A stretch of DNA of 34,817 nt from an uncultured Collinsella sp. (GCA_900549555.1 UROO01000011.1:1-34817); one strand, 5' to 3'; positions 22,296-29,888 are shown, counted from the first letter of the stretch. Notes: generated by a model not told the origin, from the letters alone. Numbers and translations are program-made.

Positions 22296-23213
22296 ATGTC
22301 CAACCATCAGCACACGCTTATCATCGACGGCACCTCGGGCATCAGCGGCGATATGACCGTCGCGGCCCTGCTCGACCTGGGCGCCAGCGAGGAACACCTG
22401 CGCGAACAGCTCGCCACGCTTCCGGTCGGCGGCTTTGAGATTGCCGTTACACGTGTAAACAAGCATGGCATCGACGCCTGCGACTTTGACGTTCAGCTGG
22501 CAGAGGAGCTCGAGAACCACGACCACGACATGGCCTGGCTCTACGGCAACGAAGCAGCTGCCGAGCACACACATGAGCATGAGCACCACCATCATGATCA
22601 TGACGAGCACGAACACAAGCACTGCCACGAGCATGACCATGAGGGCCACGAGCATGACCATGAGGATCAGCATCACGCCCACCACCATCACCACCGTTCT
22701 TTGGCGGACGTCAACGCCATCATCGATGGCTCGCAGCTCAGCGATGGCGCCAAGCGTCGCGCGCTCGCCATCTTTGCCGCGCTTGCCGCCGCCGAGGCCA
22801 AGGCCCACGGCAAAACGCCCAACACCGTCCTGTTTCACGAGGTGGGCGCCGTCGACTCCATCGTCGACGTCTGCTCTGTCGCCATCTGCCTCGACGACCT
22901 AGGTATTGAGGACATCGTGGTCGAGTCGCTTTTCGAGGGCCACGGCGCCATTCGCTGCGCCCACGGCCTCATGCCCATTCCCGTCCCCGCTGTCGTCAAC
23001 CTGTGCCAGGCGGGCAATATCGCCCTCACGCCTGCACCGGTCGCCGGCGAGCTCGTGACGCCCACGGGCGCCGCCATCGTCACTGCTCTGCGCACGTCCG
23101 ACCAACTGCCCTCACGCTACCGCATCGAAGCCGTCGGCTACGGCGCCGGCAAGCGCGCCTACGAGGGCTGCTCCGGGACGCTCCGCTGTCTGCTCGTTGA
23201 CGCGGACGCATAG
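22296..23213 (+). CDS. larC: LarC N-terminal domain protein (nickel insertase, LarC1-like), His-rich
   Basis: A 305-residue nickel-insertion protein of the LarC family, which cyclometallates the pincer cofactor with Ni. Family signatures are LIIDGTSGISGDMTVAALLD at the start and HEVGAVDSIVDVCSVAICLD, PVPAVVNLCQAG and RIEAVGYGAGKRAYEG later. Residues 91-133 hold 24 His with Asp/Glu between them, a probable Ni reservoir. The protein stops where LarC1 ends in lactobacilli; the C-terminal domain LarC2, which binds Mn-CTP and is reached there by ribosomal frameshifting, is not found in any frame, since the TetR gene starts two bases after the stop. Either LarC2 is encoded elsewhere or this form works without it. 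AAGGAG lies six bases before the ATG. Confidence 0.88.
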   Translation: MSNHQHTLIIDGTSGISGDMTVAALLDLGASEEHLREQLATLPVGGFEIAVTRVNKHGIDACDFDVQLAEELENHDHDMAWLYGNEAAAEHTHEHEHHHHDHDEHEHKHCHEHDHEGHEHDHEDQHHAHHHHHRSLADVNAIIDGSQLSDGAKRRALAIFAALAAAEAKAHGKTPNTVLFHEVGAVDSIVDVCSVAICLDDLGIEDIVVESLFEGHGAIRCAHGLMPIPVPAVVNLCQAGNIALTPAPVAGELVTPTGAAIVTALRTSDQLPSRYRIEAVGYGAGKRAYEGCSGTLRCLLVDADA

Positions 23214-23215
23214 CC

Positions 23216-23755
23216 ATGGATGCCCGCAAGGCCAAAAGCCGCGCCGCGATCGTCGCGGCGTTCTCCGAGCTGCTGCGCGAAGAGGACTACGGCAAGATCA
23301 CCGTCGGCGACATCATCGCTCGCGCCCATGTGGGTCGGGCCACGTTCTACGGCCTCTTCAAAAGCAAAGATGACCTGCTCGCTGAGCTCGTGCGCGATAT
23401 CTGCACCCATGCCCTCGACGATGACGGTACGCCCCTCGATGACCCACTCGTACAGGTCGAGCATATCCTCAACAACCTCTGGGAGCGCCGTCAGGGTGTA
23501 CGGGCACTGGTAGCCGGCGCCGGTTCACGCGTCTTCGCCGACAGCCTCCGCAAGACCATCATGGCCCGAGCAGCCGAAACCGTCCCTACCGACCCAAACG
23601 GCCCCGCCGCCACCATGGACCGAAGCTTCCTACTACACCACATAGCCTCAAGCTTCGTAGGAATGGTCCAATGGTGGGCCTGGCACAATTTCCAAGCAGA
23701 TAAAGCCGACGTAGCCAAAGACTACCTCTCAGCCATAAAGCCCCTCTTCACCTAA
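23216..23755 (+). CDS. TetR family regulator of the lar locus
   Basis: A 179-residue TetR-type regulator: N-terminal helix-turn-helix (about 5-55; IVAAFSELLREEDYGKITVG then HVGRATFYGLFKSKDDLLAEL), then an all-helical ligand-binding domain ending HIASSFVGMVQWWAWHNFQA. It starts two bases after larC, so translation is probably coupled. Its position makes it the likely controller of the lar genes, in place of the Crp/Fnr-type LarR of lactobacilli. From about 23600 codons shift from G/C-ending to A/C-ending (ATA, CTA, TCA, GGA, CAA), unlike the first half of the gene. Ligand unknown; lactate is an inference. Confidence 0.87.
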   Translation: MDARKAKSRAAIVAAFSELLREEDYGKITVGDIIARAHVGRATFYGLFKSKDDLLAELVRDICTHALDDDGTPLDDPLVQVEHILNNLWERRQGVRALVAGAGSRVFADSLRKTIMARAAETVPTDPNGPAATMDRSFLLHHIASSFVGMVQWWAWHNFQADKADVAKDYLSAIKPLFT

Positions 23756-23910
23756 GTAAGAAGCTCATCCCAAATCATCGACCCAACCCAGGGCTCCGCG
23801 CACCCCAAAGTGTCACTCGCACCTCAAAGCGCCTAACAACAAAGTGCCCACCACATCCAAATTCAGATATATATGTTGGTTGCTTGTTCGAACGCAGCTG
23901 GATTCCCGCA

Positions 23911-24037
23911 GGGTCCGGCATAGGTTAACTTTCCGCCGCACTCCGCAGGACGCAAGAAGCTCCCGCCGCACGAAGTGCGCAGCGGGAGCTTCTTGCATGT
24001 CCGAGGACGCGGCGGAAAGTTAACCTATGCCGGACCC
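23911..24037 (+). repeat. 127-base compensated palindrome, copy A
   Basis: Outer arms 23911-23939 and 24009-24037 are 29 bp of perfect complement. Inside: TCC/GGA, an asymmetric loop GCA/GA, GGAC/GTCC, an AT bulge on the right, a perfect 15-bp stem (23952-23966 with 23982-23996), and an apical CGCAC-GAA-GTGCG hairpin with a CA bulge. It lies 24 bases past the larD stop in the 306-base gap between the tetR and larD genes. No T-tract follows on either strand. The remaining gap (23756-23910) is C- and A-rich and shows no gene. Confidence 0.85.
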
Positions 24038-24061
24038 GGGCGTTATATCAATTGTCTTGGA

Positions 24062-24793
24062 CTAGAACATGCCCAAGAAACCATGCACAAACAGCGCAGC
24101 CAGAGCGGCGCCGACAAACGGAGCGATGCCAGGAACGAGCAGGCCGTACTTCCAGTTGTTGTCGGCCTTGTTCTTGATCGGCAGCACCTGATAGGCCATG
24201 CGAGGACCAAGGTCACGAGCCTGGTTCATGGCGAAGCCGGTGATGCCGCCCATGCCCATGCCAACAGCCCAAACGATCAGACCGACGCAGATGGCAAGCA
24301 TCAGAACGTTCTCACCAGCGCGGCTAGCGGCAGCAAGGATGGCGCTGATGAACACAAAGGTGCAGATAGCCTCGCAGAAGAAGTTGCGGGTATAGTTGGT
24401 GCCCTCGGTGGTGGGGTTGGTCGAGAAGATGTTGCGCTGGGCAATGGGGTCGACGACGCCCTCGGAAGCCTTGAACTCATCGGCATACATAAGCCAAGCG
24501 ATTACGGCGCCCACAAAGCCGCCGAGCATATCGGCAATCATGAAGGGGATGCAGCTACTCCACGGCACCAGGCCTACGATGCACTGGGCAAGCACCATGG
24601 CGGGGTTCATGCACACGGCACCGCCAAAGACAAACAGGCAGACCGAGATGCCAAAAGACCAAGTGGTGATGGCAAACATGTGGCCGGAGCCCTGATACTT
24701 GGTGCCCTTGAGCACGGTATCGCAGTGCACGCCCACGCCAAAGATGATCATGAGGGCAGTTGCGCCGAATTCGCAGAGGAGTTTGGTAAGCAT
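24062..24793 (-). CDS. larD: LarD-like aquaglyceroporin (lactate channel)
   Basis: A 243-residue MIP-family channel with six membrane helices. In lactobacilli LarD (GlpF1-type) passes D- and L-lactic acid, and the placement 49 bases after larA supports the same role here. The first pore motif is a canonical NPA at residues 63-65 (CMNPAMV). The second is Asn190-Gln-Ala-Arg (AMNQARDLGPRM) instead of NPAR, an unusual change in the pore-lining half-helix. The N-terminus (LLCEFGATALMIIFGVG) is typical. AAGG lies a few bases before the ATG. Glycerol or water transport is an alternative role. Confidence 0.85.
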   Translation of the reverse strand: MLTKLLCEFGATALMIIFGVGVHCDTVLKGTKYQGSGHMFAITTWSFGISVCLFVFGGAVCMNPAMVLAQCIVGLVPWSSCIPFMIADMLGGFVGAVIAWLMYADEFKASEGVVDPIAQRNIFSTNPTTEGTNYTRNFFCEAICTFVFISAILAAASRAGENVLMLAICVGLIVWAVGMGMGGITGFAMNQARDLGPRMAYQVLPIKNKADNNWKYGLLVPGIAPFVGAALAALFVHGFLGMF

Positions 24794-24842
24794 AAAACCT
24801 TATCTTTCTTGTCGGTTAAAAACGATTCGTTTAGGCCACGCA

Positions 24843-26120
24843 CTAGTGCTGCGCGACGACAACGCCCAGGCCATCGGGAATGACGGCCACCTTGGCATCG
24901 GCACCCTTCATCTCAAAGGCGAGCTTGAGCGCCTCATCGAGGGTGTTGACCGGCGTCATGTGCATATCCTTGATCATCTGGTGATCGCACAGATCGGTAA
25001 CCATGATCACAGGGTGATGCGCCAGGATGCGGGCAAAGATCTGGCTCGTCCACTGGTCGGGCAGGGTCTCGTCCTTAGGACGGTCGATGCAGGCGCGCTC
25101 AAACTCTGCCGGATCATTGTCGGCGATGTTGTGATAGAAGCCCTCGCCACCGTGACCGTCGGCACAGCCGGCGACGTCGATGATCACACCGCCCTCGGGA
25201 AGCGTAGCCTCGGCAGAGCACATGCCCTTCACGGCCTGGTAGATGTTCTGGTCGAGCGGGTAGCCGCCATTGGTGGTGATGGCAATCTCACACTCGACGG
25301 GCTCAACGCCGGCAAGGCTCTTCACGAACTCGCAGCCAGCCTCGTGCGCCTTGTGAATGTCGCCGGCAAAGGAGCCAATGACCTCGTGCTTGCCGTTGAG
25401 CACCACGTTAAGCACAAAGGCAAGGTGAGCCATCTCGGCAGCGGCAAACATGTCCTCGCTCACGTGGTTGTGGCACAGGTTGCCGGCACGCGAGTGGGAA
25501 TCATTCACAAACTGACCGTTGTGGTTGTACATGATGGTCTTGTAGCTGGCAATGCCGGGCAGCACGGACTTGCGGCTGCCAGAGAAACCGGCAAAGAAGT
25601 GCGGCTCAATGAAGCCCTCTGCAAGCAGCAGATCGCAATCGGCGGCAATCTTGTTGATGATGCACTCGCCACCAGAAGGCAGGGTACCGATCTTTTTCAT
25701 CATGCTGTCGTCAGTCGCGACGTGCATAACGATTTCCTCGTTGGCAACGATCTCCTCGCCATACTTGTTGACGAGTTCCTCGTGTGTCGACGGACGGTGC
25801 ATACCCGTAGCAACCAAAATACGCACGCGAGCCTCGGGCGCAGCGGAATGGATGTGATGCAGCAGAATAGGCATCGTCACACGCGAGGGAACGGGACGCG
25901 TATGATCGGAGCTAATGATGACAATATCCTTCTTGCCAGCACAAAGCTCCTCGAGCGAAGGCGAGCCATAAGGGTTGGCAAGCGACTCCTCTACCAGCTC
26001 TTCCTGCGATTTCGTGGTCTTAAACTCGTTTTGATGACCCTCCATCACACCAGCGAAGTTCTTATCCTCGAGCTCTAGATGCAACGTCTTGTGGTCAAAC
26101 GGTAGTTCACATTCAAACAA
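24843..26120 (-). CDS. larA: Lactate racemase LarA (nickel-pincer enzyme)
   Basis: A 425-residue enzyme interconverting D- and L-lactate using a Ni pincer cofactor tethered to Lys. With a TTG start at 26120, the known catalytic residues fall exactly at Lactiplantibacillus numbering: His108 (GMHRPS), His174 (IEPHFFAGFSG), Lys184 (SRKSVLPG) and His200 (YNHNG). GAAGAGGG lies nine bases before TTG. The frame is open 47 codons further upstream, but those residues do not fit the family. Other landmarks are IVIISSDHTRPVPSR, NGGYPLDQNIYQAVKG and GHGGEGFYHN. It is followed by larD in the same direction, faces larB-larC-tetR, and has a structured leader upstream. Other LarA-type racemases act on other 2-hydroxy acids, so lactate is likely rather than proven. 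Confidence 0.93.
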   Translation of the reverse strand: MFECELPFDHKTLHLELEDKNFAGVMEGHQNEFKTTKSQEELVEESLANPYGSPSLEELCAGKKDIVIISSDHTRPVPSRVTMPILLHHIHSAAPEARVRILVATGMHRPSTHEELVNKYGEEIVANEEIVMHVATDDSMMKKIGTLPSGGECIINKIAADCDLLLAEGFIEPHFFAGFSGSRKSVLPGIASYKTIMYNHNGQFVNDSHSRAGNLCHNHVSEDMFAAAEMAHLAFVLNVVLNGKHEVIGSFAGDIHKAHEAGCEFVKSLAGVEPVECEIAITTNGGYPLDQNIYQAVKGMCSAEATLPEGGVIIDVAGCADGHGGEGFYHNIADNDPAEFERACIDRPKDETLPDQWTSQIFARILAHHPVIMVTDLCDHQMIKDMHMTPVNTLDEALKLAFEMKGADAKVAVIPDGLGVVVAQH

Positions 26121-26245
26121 TGACGAGCGCCCTCTTCCTTTCAACTGACACACTAGATAAACCGTTGGAAGGATACGCCGCTCACCGAAAAACTCCACCG
26201 TCCACCGACTCATTAACACAACGTTCATATTTGACCCACAACAAA

Positions 26246-26277
26246 ACGGCCGCGATCCCAAACGGGACCGCGGCCGT
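26246..26277 (-). terminator. Terminator or attenuator in the larA leader
   Basis: ACGGCCGCG faces CGCGGCCGT, and TCCC-AAAC-GGGA extends the stem inward past one mismatch. On the minus strand TTGTTGT follows, continuing the terminal T. It lies 126-157 bases before the larA start, downstream of a possible folded domain, so it could end ppc read-through or control larA by attenuation. Confidence 0.6.
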
Positions 26278-26298
26278 CTGCCAAAGGCACTATGGTCA

Positions 26299-26354
26299 GG
26301 ATGGCTTACGCAATGCCGAGGCGAACATCCACCCCGATGGCATGCGTGCGTAAG
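26299..26354 (-). other. Candidate folded leader RNA upstream of larA
   Basis: CTTACGCA (26305-26312) pairs with TGCGTAAG (26347-26354) and, inside, ATGCC (26313-26317) with GGCAT (26339-26343). The loop base string CATCC (26326-26330) is complementary to GGATG (26299-26303) outside the stem, allowing a pseudoknot. A terminator follows 22 bases later in the larA direction. Confidence 0.4.
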
Positions 26355-26726
26355 TCATATTGCATAAATACGTTAATAATTTGCATATAATGATGCATGG
26401 ATTTCTAGCCGTAACAGGGTGGTACCCTCCGGAGCGTGCATTTTTGCGAGTATTCAGCATCGCGAGAAAAGTTTATGGAGCTAAAAGCTTATCGAAAGCC
26501 AGGAAGCCTCCATGACTCTTCTCTTCTGGGCGACATGTGATAAGAAACCATCCATATTTGAACATAACCAAGGCCCCAATTAGTGTGCAAAGGCATCAAC
26601 AAAGACCGCAAACGCCACCTATGGTCCTATGCATCAATCATTGACTGCTGAAAACTCCGTTTTTTGCACGTCGCCCCAAGCACCACCCTCACCCAGCGGC
26701 TGATCCGCCGAAGACCGGACATCGCA
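26355..26726. other. Gene-free stretch between larA leader and palindrome B
   Basis: No supported gene. It contains an AT-rich segment with TATAAT at about 26386-26391 and repeated TTGCAT strings (26359-26392) that probably hold the larA promoter, an AGGGT-GGT-ACCCT mini-hairpin near 26416, and otherwise unremarkable sequence. The only small ORF with a start (26475-26540, 21 codons) lacks a convincing ribosome site. Confidence 0.5.
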
Positions 26727-26853
26727 GGGCCCGCCATTAGTTTACTTTTAGGCACACTCCGCAGGACGCAAGAAGCCCTCGCCGCACGAAGTGCGCAGCG
26801 AGGGCTTCTTGCATGTCCGAGGACGTGCCTAAAAGTAAACTAATGGCGGGCCC
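26727..26853 (+). repeat. 127-base compensated palindrome, copy B
   Basis: Same architecture and same orientation as the copy at 23911-24037: 29-bp perfect outer arms (26727-26755 with 26825-26853), identical core strings ACTCCGCAGGAC and ATGTCCGAGGAC, a 15-bp stem (26768-26782 with 26798-26812), and the identical CGCACGAAGTGCGCA apex. The outer arms differ from copy A at nine positions and the inner stem at two, all matched by the opposite arm. It lies 21 bases past the ppc stop. Confidence 0.85.
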
Positions 26854-26874
26854 GGACGACTACAGGGCTATCGA

Positions 26875-29688
26875 TTACCCCGTGTTCTGCAATCCTGCCG
26901 AGACGCCGGTCACAGTCGAAAGAATCAGGCTCATGTACTCGGCCTTCTTCTCCTCGGCCATCTCGTCCTGGTTCATACGCACCTCGCGAAGGGCGCGAAC
27001 CTGGGCAATGGACAGCGCGTCGACGTAGGGGTTACGGACGCGAACGGCGCAGCCGAGCACGCGGCGGCGCTGCAGCGGCCACTCGTCACCGACGATGGCA
27101 AGGACCCACTTACGGGTGAGCTGCATCTCGGTGAAGACCTTCTCGGACAAATCCTGGCGATCGCCCAGGTGCAGATACATCTTGGCGATGCGCTGGTCGG
27201 TCTTGGCAATCGACATCTCGATGTTGTCGATAAAGGTGCGGAAGAACGGCCACTCCTGGTAGGCAGCCTTAAGCTGGTCCAGATCGCCAAACTGCTCGCA
27301 AGCGGTACCCAGGCCATACCAAGCGGCCAGGTTAATGCGTGCCTGGCTCCAGCTGAAGATCCACGGAATGGTACGCAGGTCGTCGAGGGACTTGGCGCCC
27401 AAGCCACGCTTGGCGGGACGCGAGCCGATCGGCAGCAGACCGACCTCGGTCAGCGGCGTCACGGTCGAGAACCACGGTGTAAAGTCCTCGGTGTTCAGCA
27501 GGTCCAGATAGCGCTCGTGGCTTGCGGCGTTGAGCTTCTCTGCCATGTCCCAGAACTTCTGCGTGGTCCCGGTGTTGGTCTTCTCGACGCTCGGGGCCGA
27601 CTGCAAAAGCGTTGCGGCGGCAACGGACTCAACATGGCGCTGAGCCAGCGTGCGGTTACCGTAACGGGCAAAGATGACCTCGCCCTGCTCGGTGAGCTTA
27701 AAGAAGCAGTTGACCGAACCCTTGGGCTGCGCCAGCACGGCCTTGTTGGCCGGGCCGCCGCCACGACCCACGGCACCGCCGCGGCCGTGCATGAGCACCA
27801 GGTCGATATCGTTCTTCTCGGCCCACTTGGCAATGCGCTCCTGCGCGGAATGCAGCGCGAGCATGGCCGTGGTAGGACCGGCGTCCTTGGAGGAGTCGGA
27901 ATAGCCCAGCATAACCTCCATGCGGCGGTTGGTCTGGGCAAGACGCTTCTGTACCACGGGCAGCGTAAGCATCTGGTCGAGCACGTCGACGCAGCCCTCG
28001 AGGTCCTCGAGCTGCTCGAATAGCGGGATCACGTCGAGCTCGGGGACATCTTCCTCGTGTGCGAAGGACAGGTGGGCCAGCTCGAAGACGTCAGCCACAT
28101 GCTGGGCGCTCTTGGTGAACGAGATGATATAGCGGTGCGCCATCTTCTTGCCGTAGCGCTTTTGGATGGAGCCGATAGCACGGAAGGTATCGATGACTTC
28201 GCGCGTCATGGGCTGCAGGTCGCCATGGATACCGTTCTCGTGGATATCCTTGAGGGCGCGGGCATGCACCACGGAGTGCTGACGGAACTCCATCTCGACC
28301 ATATGGAAGCCGAAGGACTCGACCTGCCAGATGATGGTCTGGACCGGGCCGTAGGCAGCACGGACGGCACCGCAGGCGGCCAGCGAGCGCTGGACGACGC
28401 GCAGGTCATCCAGGAACTCGTCGGCGCTATGGTACATGGTGTCGGTGATACGGCGCACGGTGGCGTTCAGACGGTCGGCCATGACGAGCATGACGGCGCG
28501 ATGCGGCTCGTGCTCGGAGATCAGCTCGGCGCGGGCCGTGTACCGAGGGCTCATCTCGACCTGATGGTTCCACAGGTTGATGAGCTCGGCAGAAGGCTTG
28601 CTGTAGGTGGCCTCGAGCGTGAGGTTGCGGCCGATGCGGCGGCATTTGTCCTCGAGTTTGAGTACCATGTGGGTGAAGTACTTGGCGGCGACCTCGCGGC
28701 TTACCTTGGCGGTGACGTTGGGGTTACCGTCGCGGTCGGAGCCAATCCAGCTGCCGGGATGGAAGAATGCCGGGCACAGCGGCGGCACGGTACCGGCCTT
28801 ATCACCCAGCACCCAGTCGTCAAAACGACGATAGATGACGGGGATAACGTCGAACAGCGTGTTATCGAAGATGTCGATGATGGTATCGGCTTCCTCAACC
28901 GGCGTGGGCTTCTTCAACGCGATGGGGCTCGTACGTACCAGGGCGTCGATCTCCTGCAGCATATGGCGCTCGTTCTCCACCAGGTCGGAGCCGCCCAGAC
29001 GCGGACGCTCCTCCAGCAGGTTGGAGATACGGCGAATCTTGCCCTCGACGGCCTTACGACGGGCCTCGGTGGGATGTGCGGTAAAGACAGGGTGGAACTC
29101 GAGCTTGCCGAGCAGCTCGTTGGCGCCCTCGACACCCATCTCGTTTACCAACTGGTGATAGGCGACGGTGAGTTCGTTGGCGGGATCGACCTCGGTATCG
29201 GTCGATGCGCCGGCCTCGCGCTCACGCAGCTGCGCGACACGGTAGTTCTCCTCCGACAGGTTAGCCAGATGGAAGAAGCTCGTAAAGGCGCGGACGATAA
29301 CCTGCTGCTTATCGAGCGGCAGGCTGTCGATCAGATCAACGACCTCACGAAACGCCACGGCGGTGGGCTCGTCGGCAGTGGGCACGCCCTGCTCGTCGAC
29401 GGACTCGTCGGCAGCGCGGGTGCCGGGGTTTCCGGCGTTGGCCACAATCTCGGCTGTCAAAATCTTGTCGAACAGGTCCGCGATCTCGGGATCATACTCG
29501 CTAAGCACACGACGTTCCAGGCGCAGGAACAGCGCCAGATTATCGCGCAGCTCCTCGGGGATCTCGATCTCGGCGAGACGCTCCCTGGACTCGGCATTCG
29601 AGCCGATTCGGTTAACGAGGCGGTTGACCACGGCAGCGACGCGCGCCGCGGCTTCGGGTACAGACTGGTTGCTTAGGTTCTCAGCCAC
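26875..29688 (-). CDS. ppc: Phosphoenolpyruvate carboxylase
   Basis: A 937-residue cytoplasmic enzyme that carboxylates PEP to oxaloacetate, feeding the C4 branch used in succinate formation and amino-acid synthesis. Catalytic landmarks are His205 in FTAHPTEARRKAV, the PEP-site loop GSDRDGNPNV, GYSDSSKDAG, the Gly-rich HGRGGAVGRGGGP, the EMVFAKTD-like region IEMSIAKTDQRIA, and the conserved C-terminal NTG. The GTG at 29688 is preferred because GGAGG lies four bases before it; the ATG at 29700 has its AAGGAGG only one base away. A consensus TATAAT lies 45 bases upstream. Length is within the family range. Confidence 0.96.
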   Translation of the reverse strand: MAENLSNQSVPEAAARVAAVVNRLVNRIGSNAESRERLAEIEIPEELRDNLALFLRLERRVLSEYDPEIADLFDKILTAEIVANAGNPGTRAADESVDEQGVPTADEPTAVAFREVVDLIDSLPLDKQQVIVRAFTSFFHLANLSEENYRVAQLREREAGASTDTEVDPANELTVAYHQLVNEMGVEGANELLGKLEFHPVFTAHPTEARRKAVEGKIRRISNLLEERPRLGGSDLVENERHMLQEIDALVRTSPIALKKPTPVEEADTIIDIFDNTLFDVIPVIYRRFDDWVLGDKAGTVPPLCPAFFHPGSWIGSDRDGNPNVTAKVSREVAAKYFTHMVLKLEDKCRRIGRNLTLEATYSKPSAELINLWNHQVEMSPRYTARAELISEHEPHRAVMLVMADRLNATVRRITDTMYHSADEFLDDLRVVQRSLAACGAVRAAYGPVQTIIWQVESFGFHMVEMEFRQHSVVHARALKDIHENGIHGDLQPMTREVIDTFRAIGSIQKRYGKKMAHRYIISFTKSAQHVADVFELAHLSFAHEEDVPELDVIPLFEQLEDLEGCVDVLDQMLTLPVVQKRLAQTNRRMEVMLGYSDSSKDAGPTTAMLALHSAQERIAKWAEKNDIDLVLMHGRGGAVGRGGGPANKAVLAQPKGSVNCFFKLTEQGEVIFARYGNRTLAQRHVESVAAATLLQSAPSVEKTNTGTTQKFWDMAEKLNAASHERYLDLLNTEDFTPWFSTVTPLTEVGLLPIGSRPAKRGLGAKSLDDLRTIPWIFSWSQARINLAAWYGLGTACEQFGDLDQLKAAYQEWPFFRTFIDNIEMSIAKTDQRIAKMYLHLGDRQDLSEKVFTEMQLTRKWVLAIVGDEWPLQRRRVLGCAVRVRNPYVDALSIAQVRALREVRMNQDEMAEEKKAEYMSLILSTVTGVSAGLQNTG

Positions 29689-29732
29689 GTTTCCTCCCAT
29701 TCCTCCTTCTATGCACGTAACATGCGGTATTC

Positions 29733-29738
29733 ATTATA
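29733..29738 (-). promoter_or_regulatory. -10 element of the ppc promoter
   Basis: TATAAT on the minus strand, 45 bases before the GTG start, with a weak -35 (GTCGAA) 17 bases upstream. Upstream lies an inverted repeat AAATACTTT (29749-29757) / AAAGTATTT (29784-29792) that may be an operator. Confidence 0.6.
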
Positions 29739-29852
29739 GGCGCTTGAGAAATACTTTCGACACTGATTGCGCTTTACCACACAAAAGTATTTTCTGCATT
29801 GCAAGGGTTTTTGCTCTAAATGGTCGTATTTCTCGGTGGACGGCATACGTAA

Positions 29853-29888
29853 ACGGGGGCATTCCGCATAAAAGCGAAACACCCCCGT
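29853..29888 (-). terminator. Terminator of hisS
   Basis: On the minus strand ACGGGGGTGTTTCGC faces GCGGAATGCCCCCGT through Watson-Crick and G-T pairs, with a 6-base TTTTAT loop, followed by TTACG. It is 58 bases past the hisS stop. Confidence 0.7.

Noticed and set aside
22252..23213. Programmed frameshift from larC into a LarC2 domain
   Set aside because: No LarC2-like sequence is visible in any frame past the larC stop; the next 540 bases are a clear TetR gene.
26416..26426. AGGGTGGTACC resembles the T-box core sequence
   Set aside because: No stem I or specifier loop upstream, no terminator alternative, and no downstream synthetase or amino-acid gene on the plus strand. It is also a short self-complementary string (AGGGT/ACCCT).
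26475..26540. 21-codon ORF in the larA-ppc gap
   Set aside because: Weak ribosome site, no recognisable features; too short to support without conservation data.
23911..26853. CRISPR array
   Set aside because: Only two copies 2.8 kb apart, each a long palindrome, with no short regular spacers and no cas genes.
29689..29700. ATG start for ppc at 29700
   Set aside because: Its AAGGAGG is only one base away, too close for initiation; the GTG at 29688 has GGAGG at four bases. The alternative changes only four residues.
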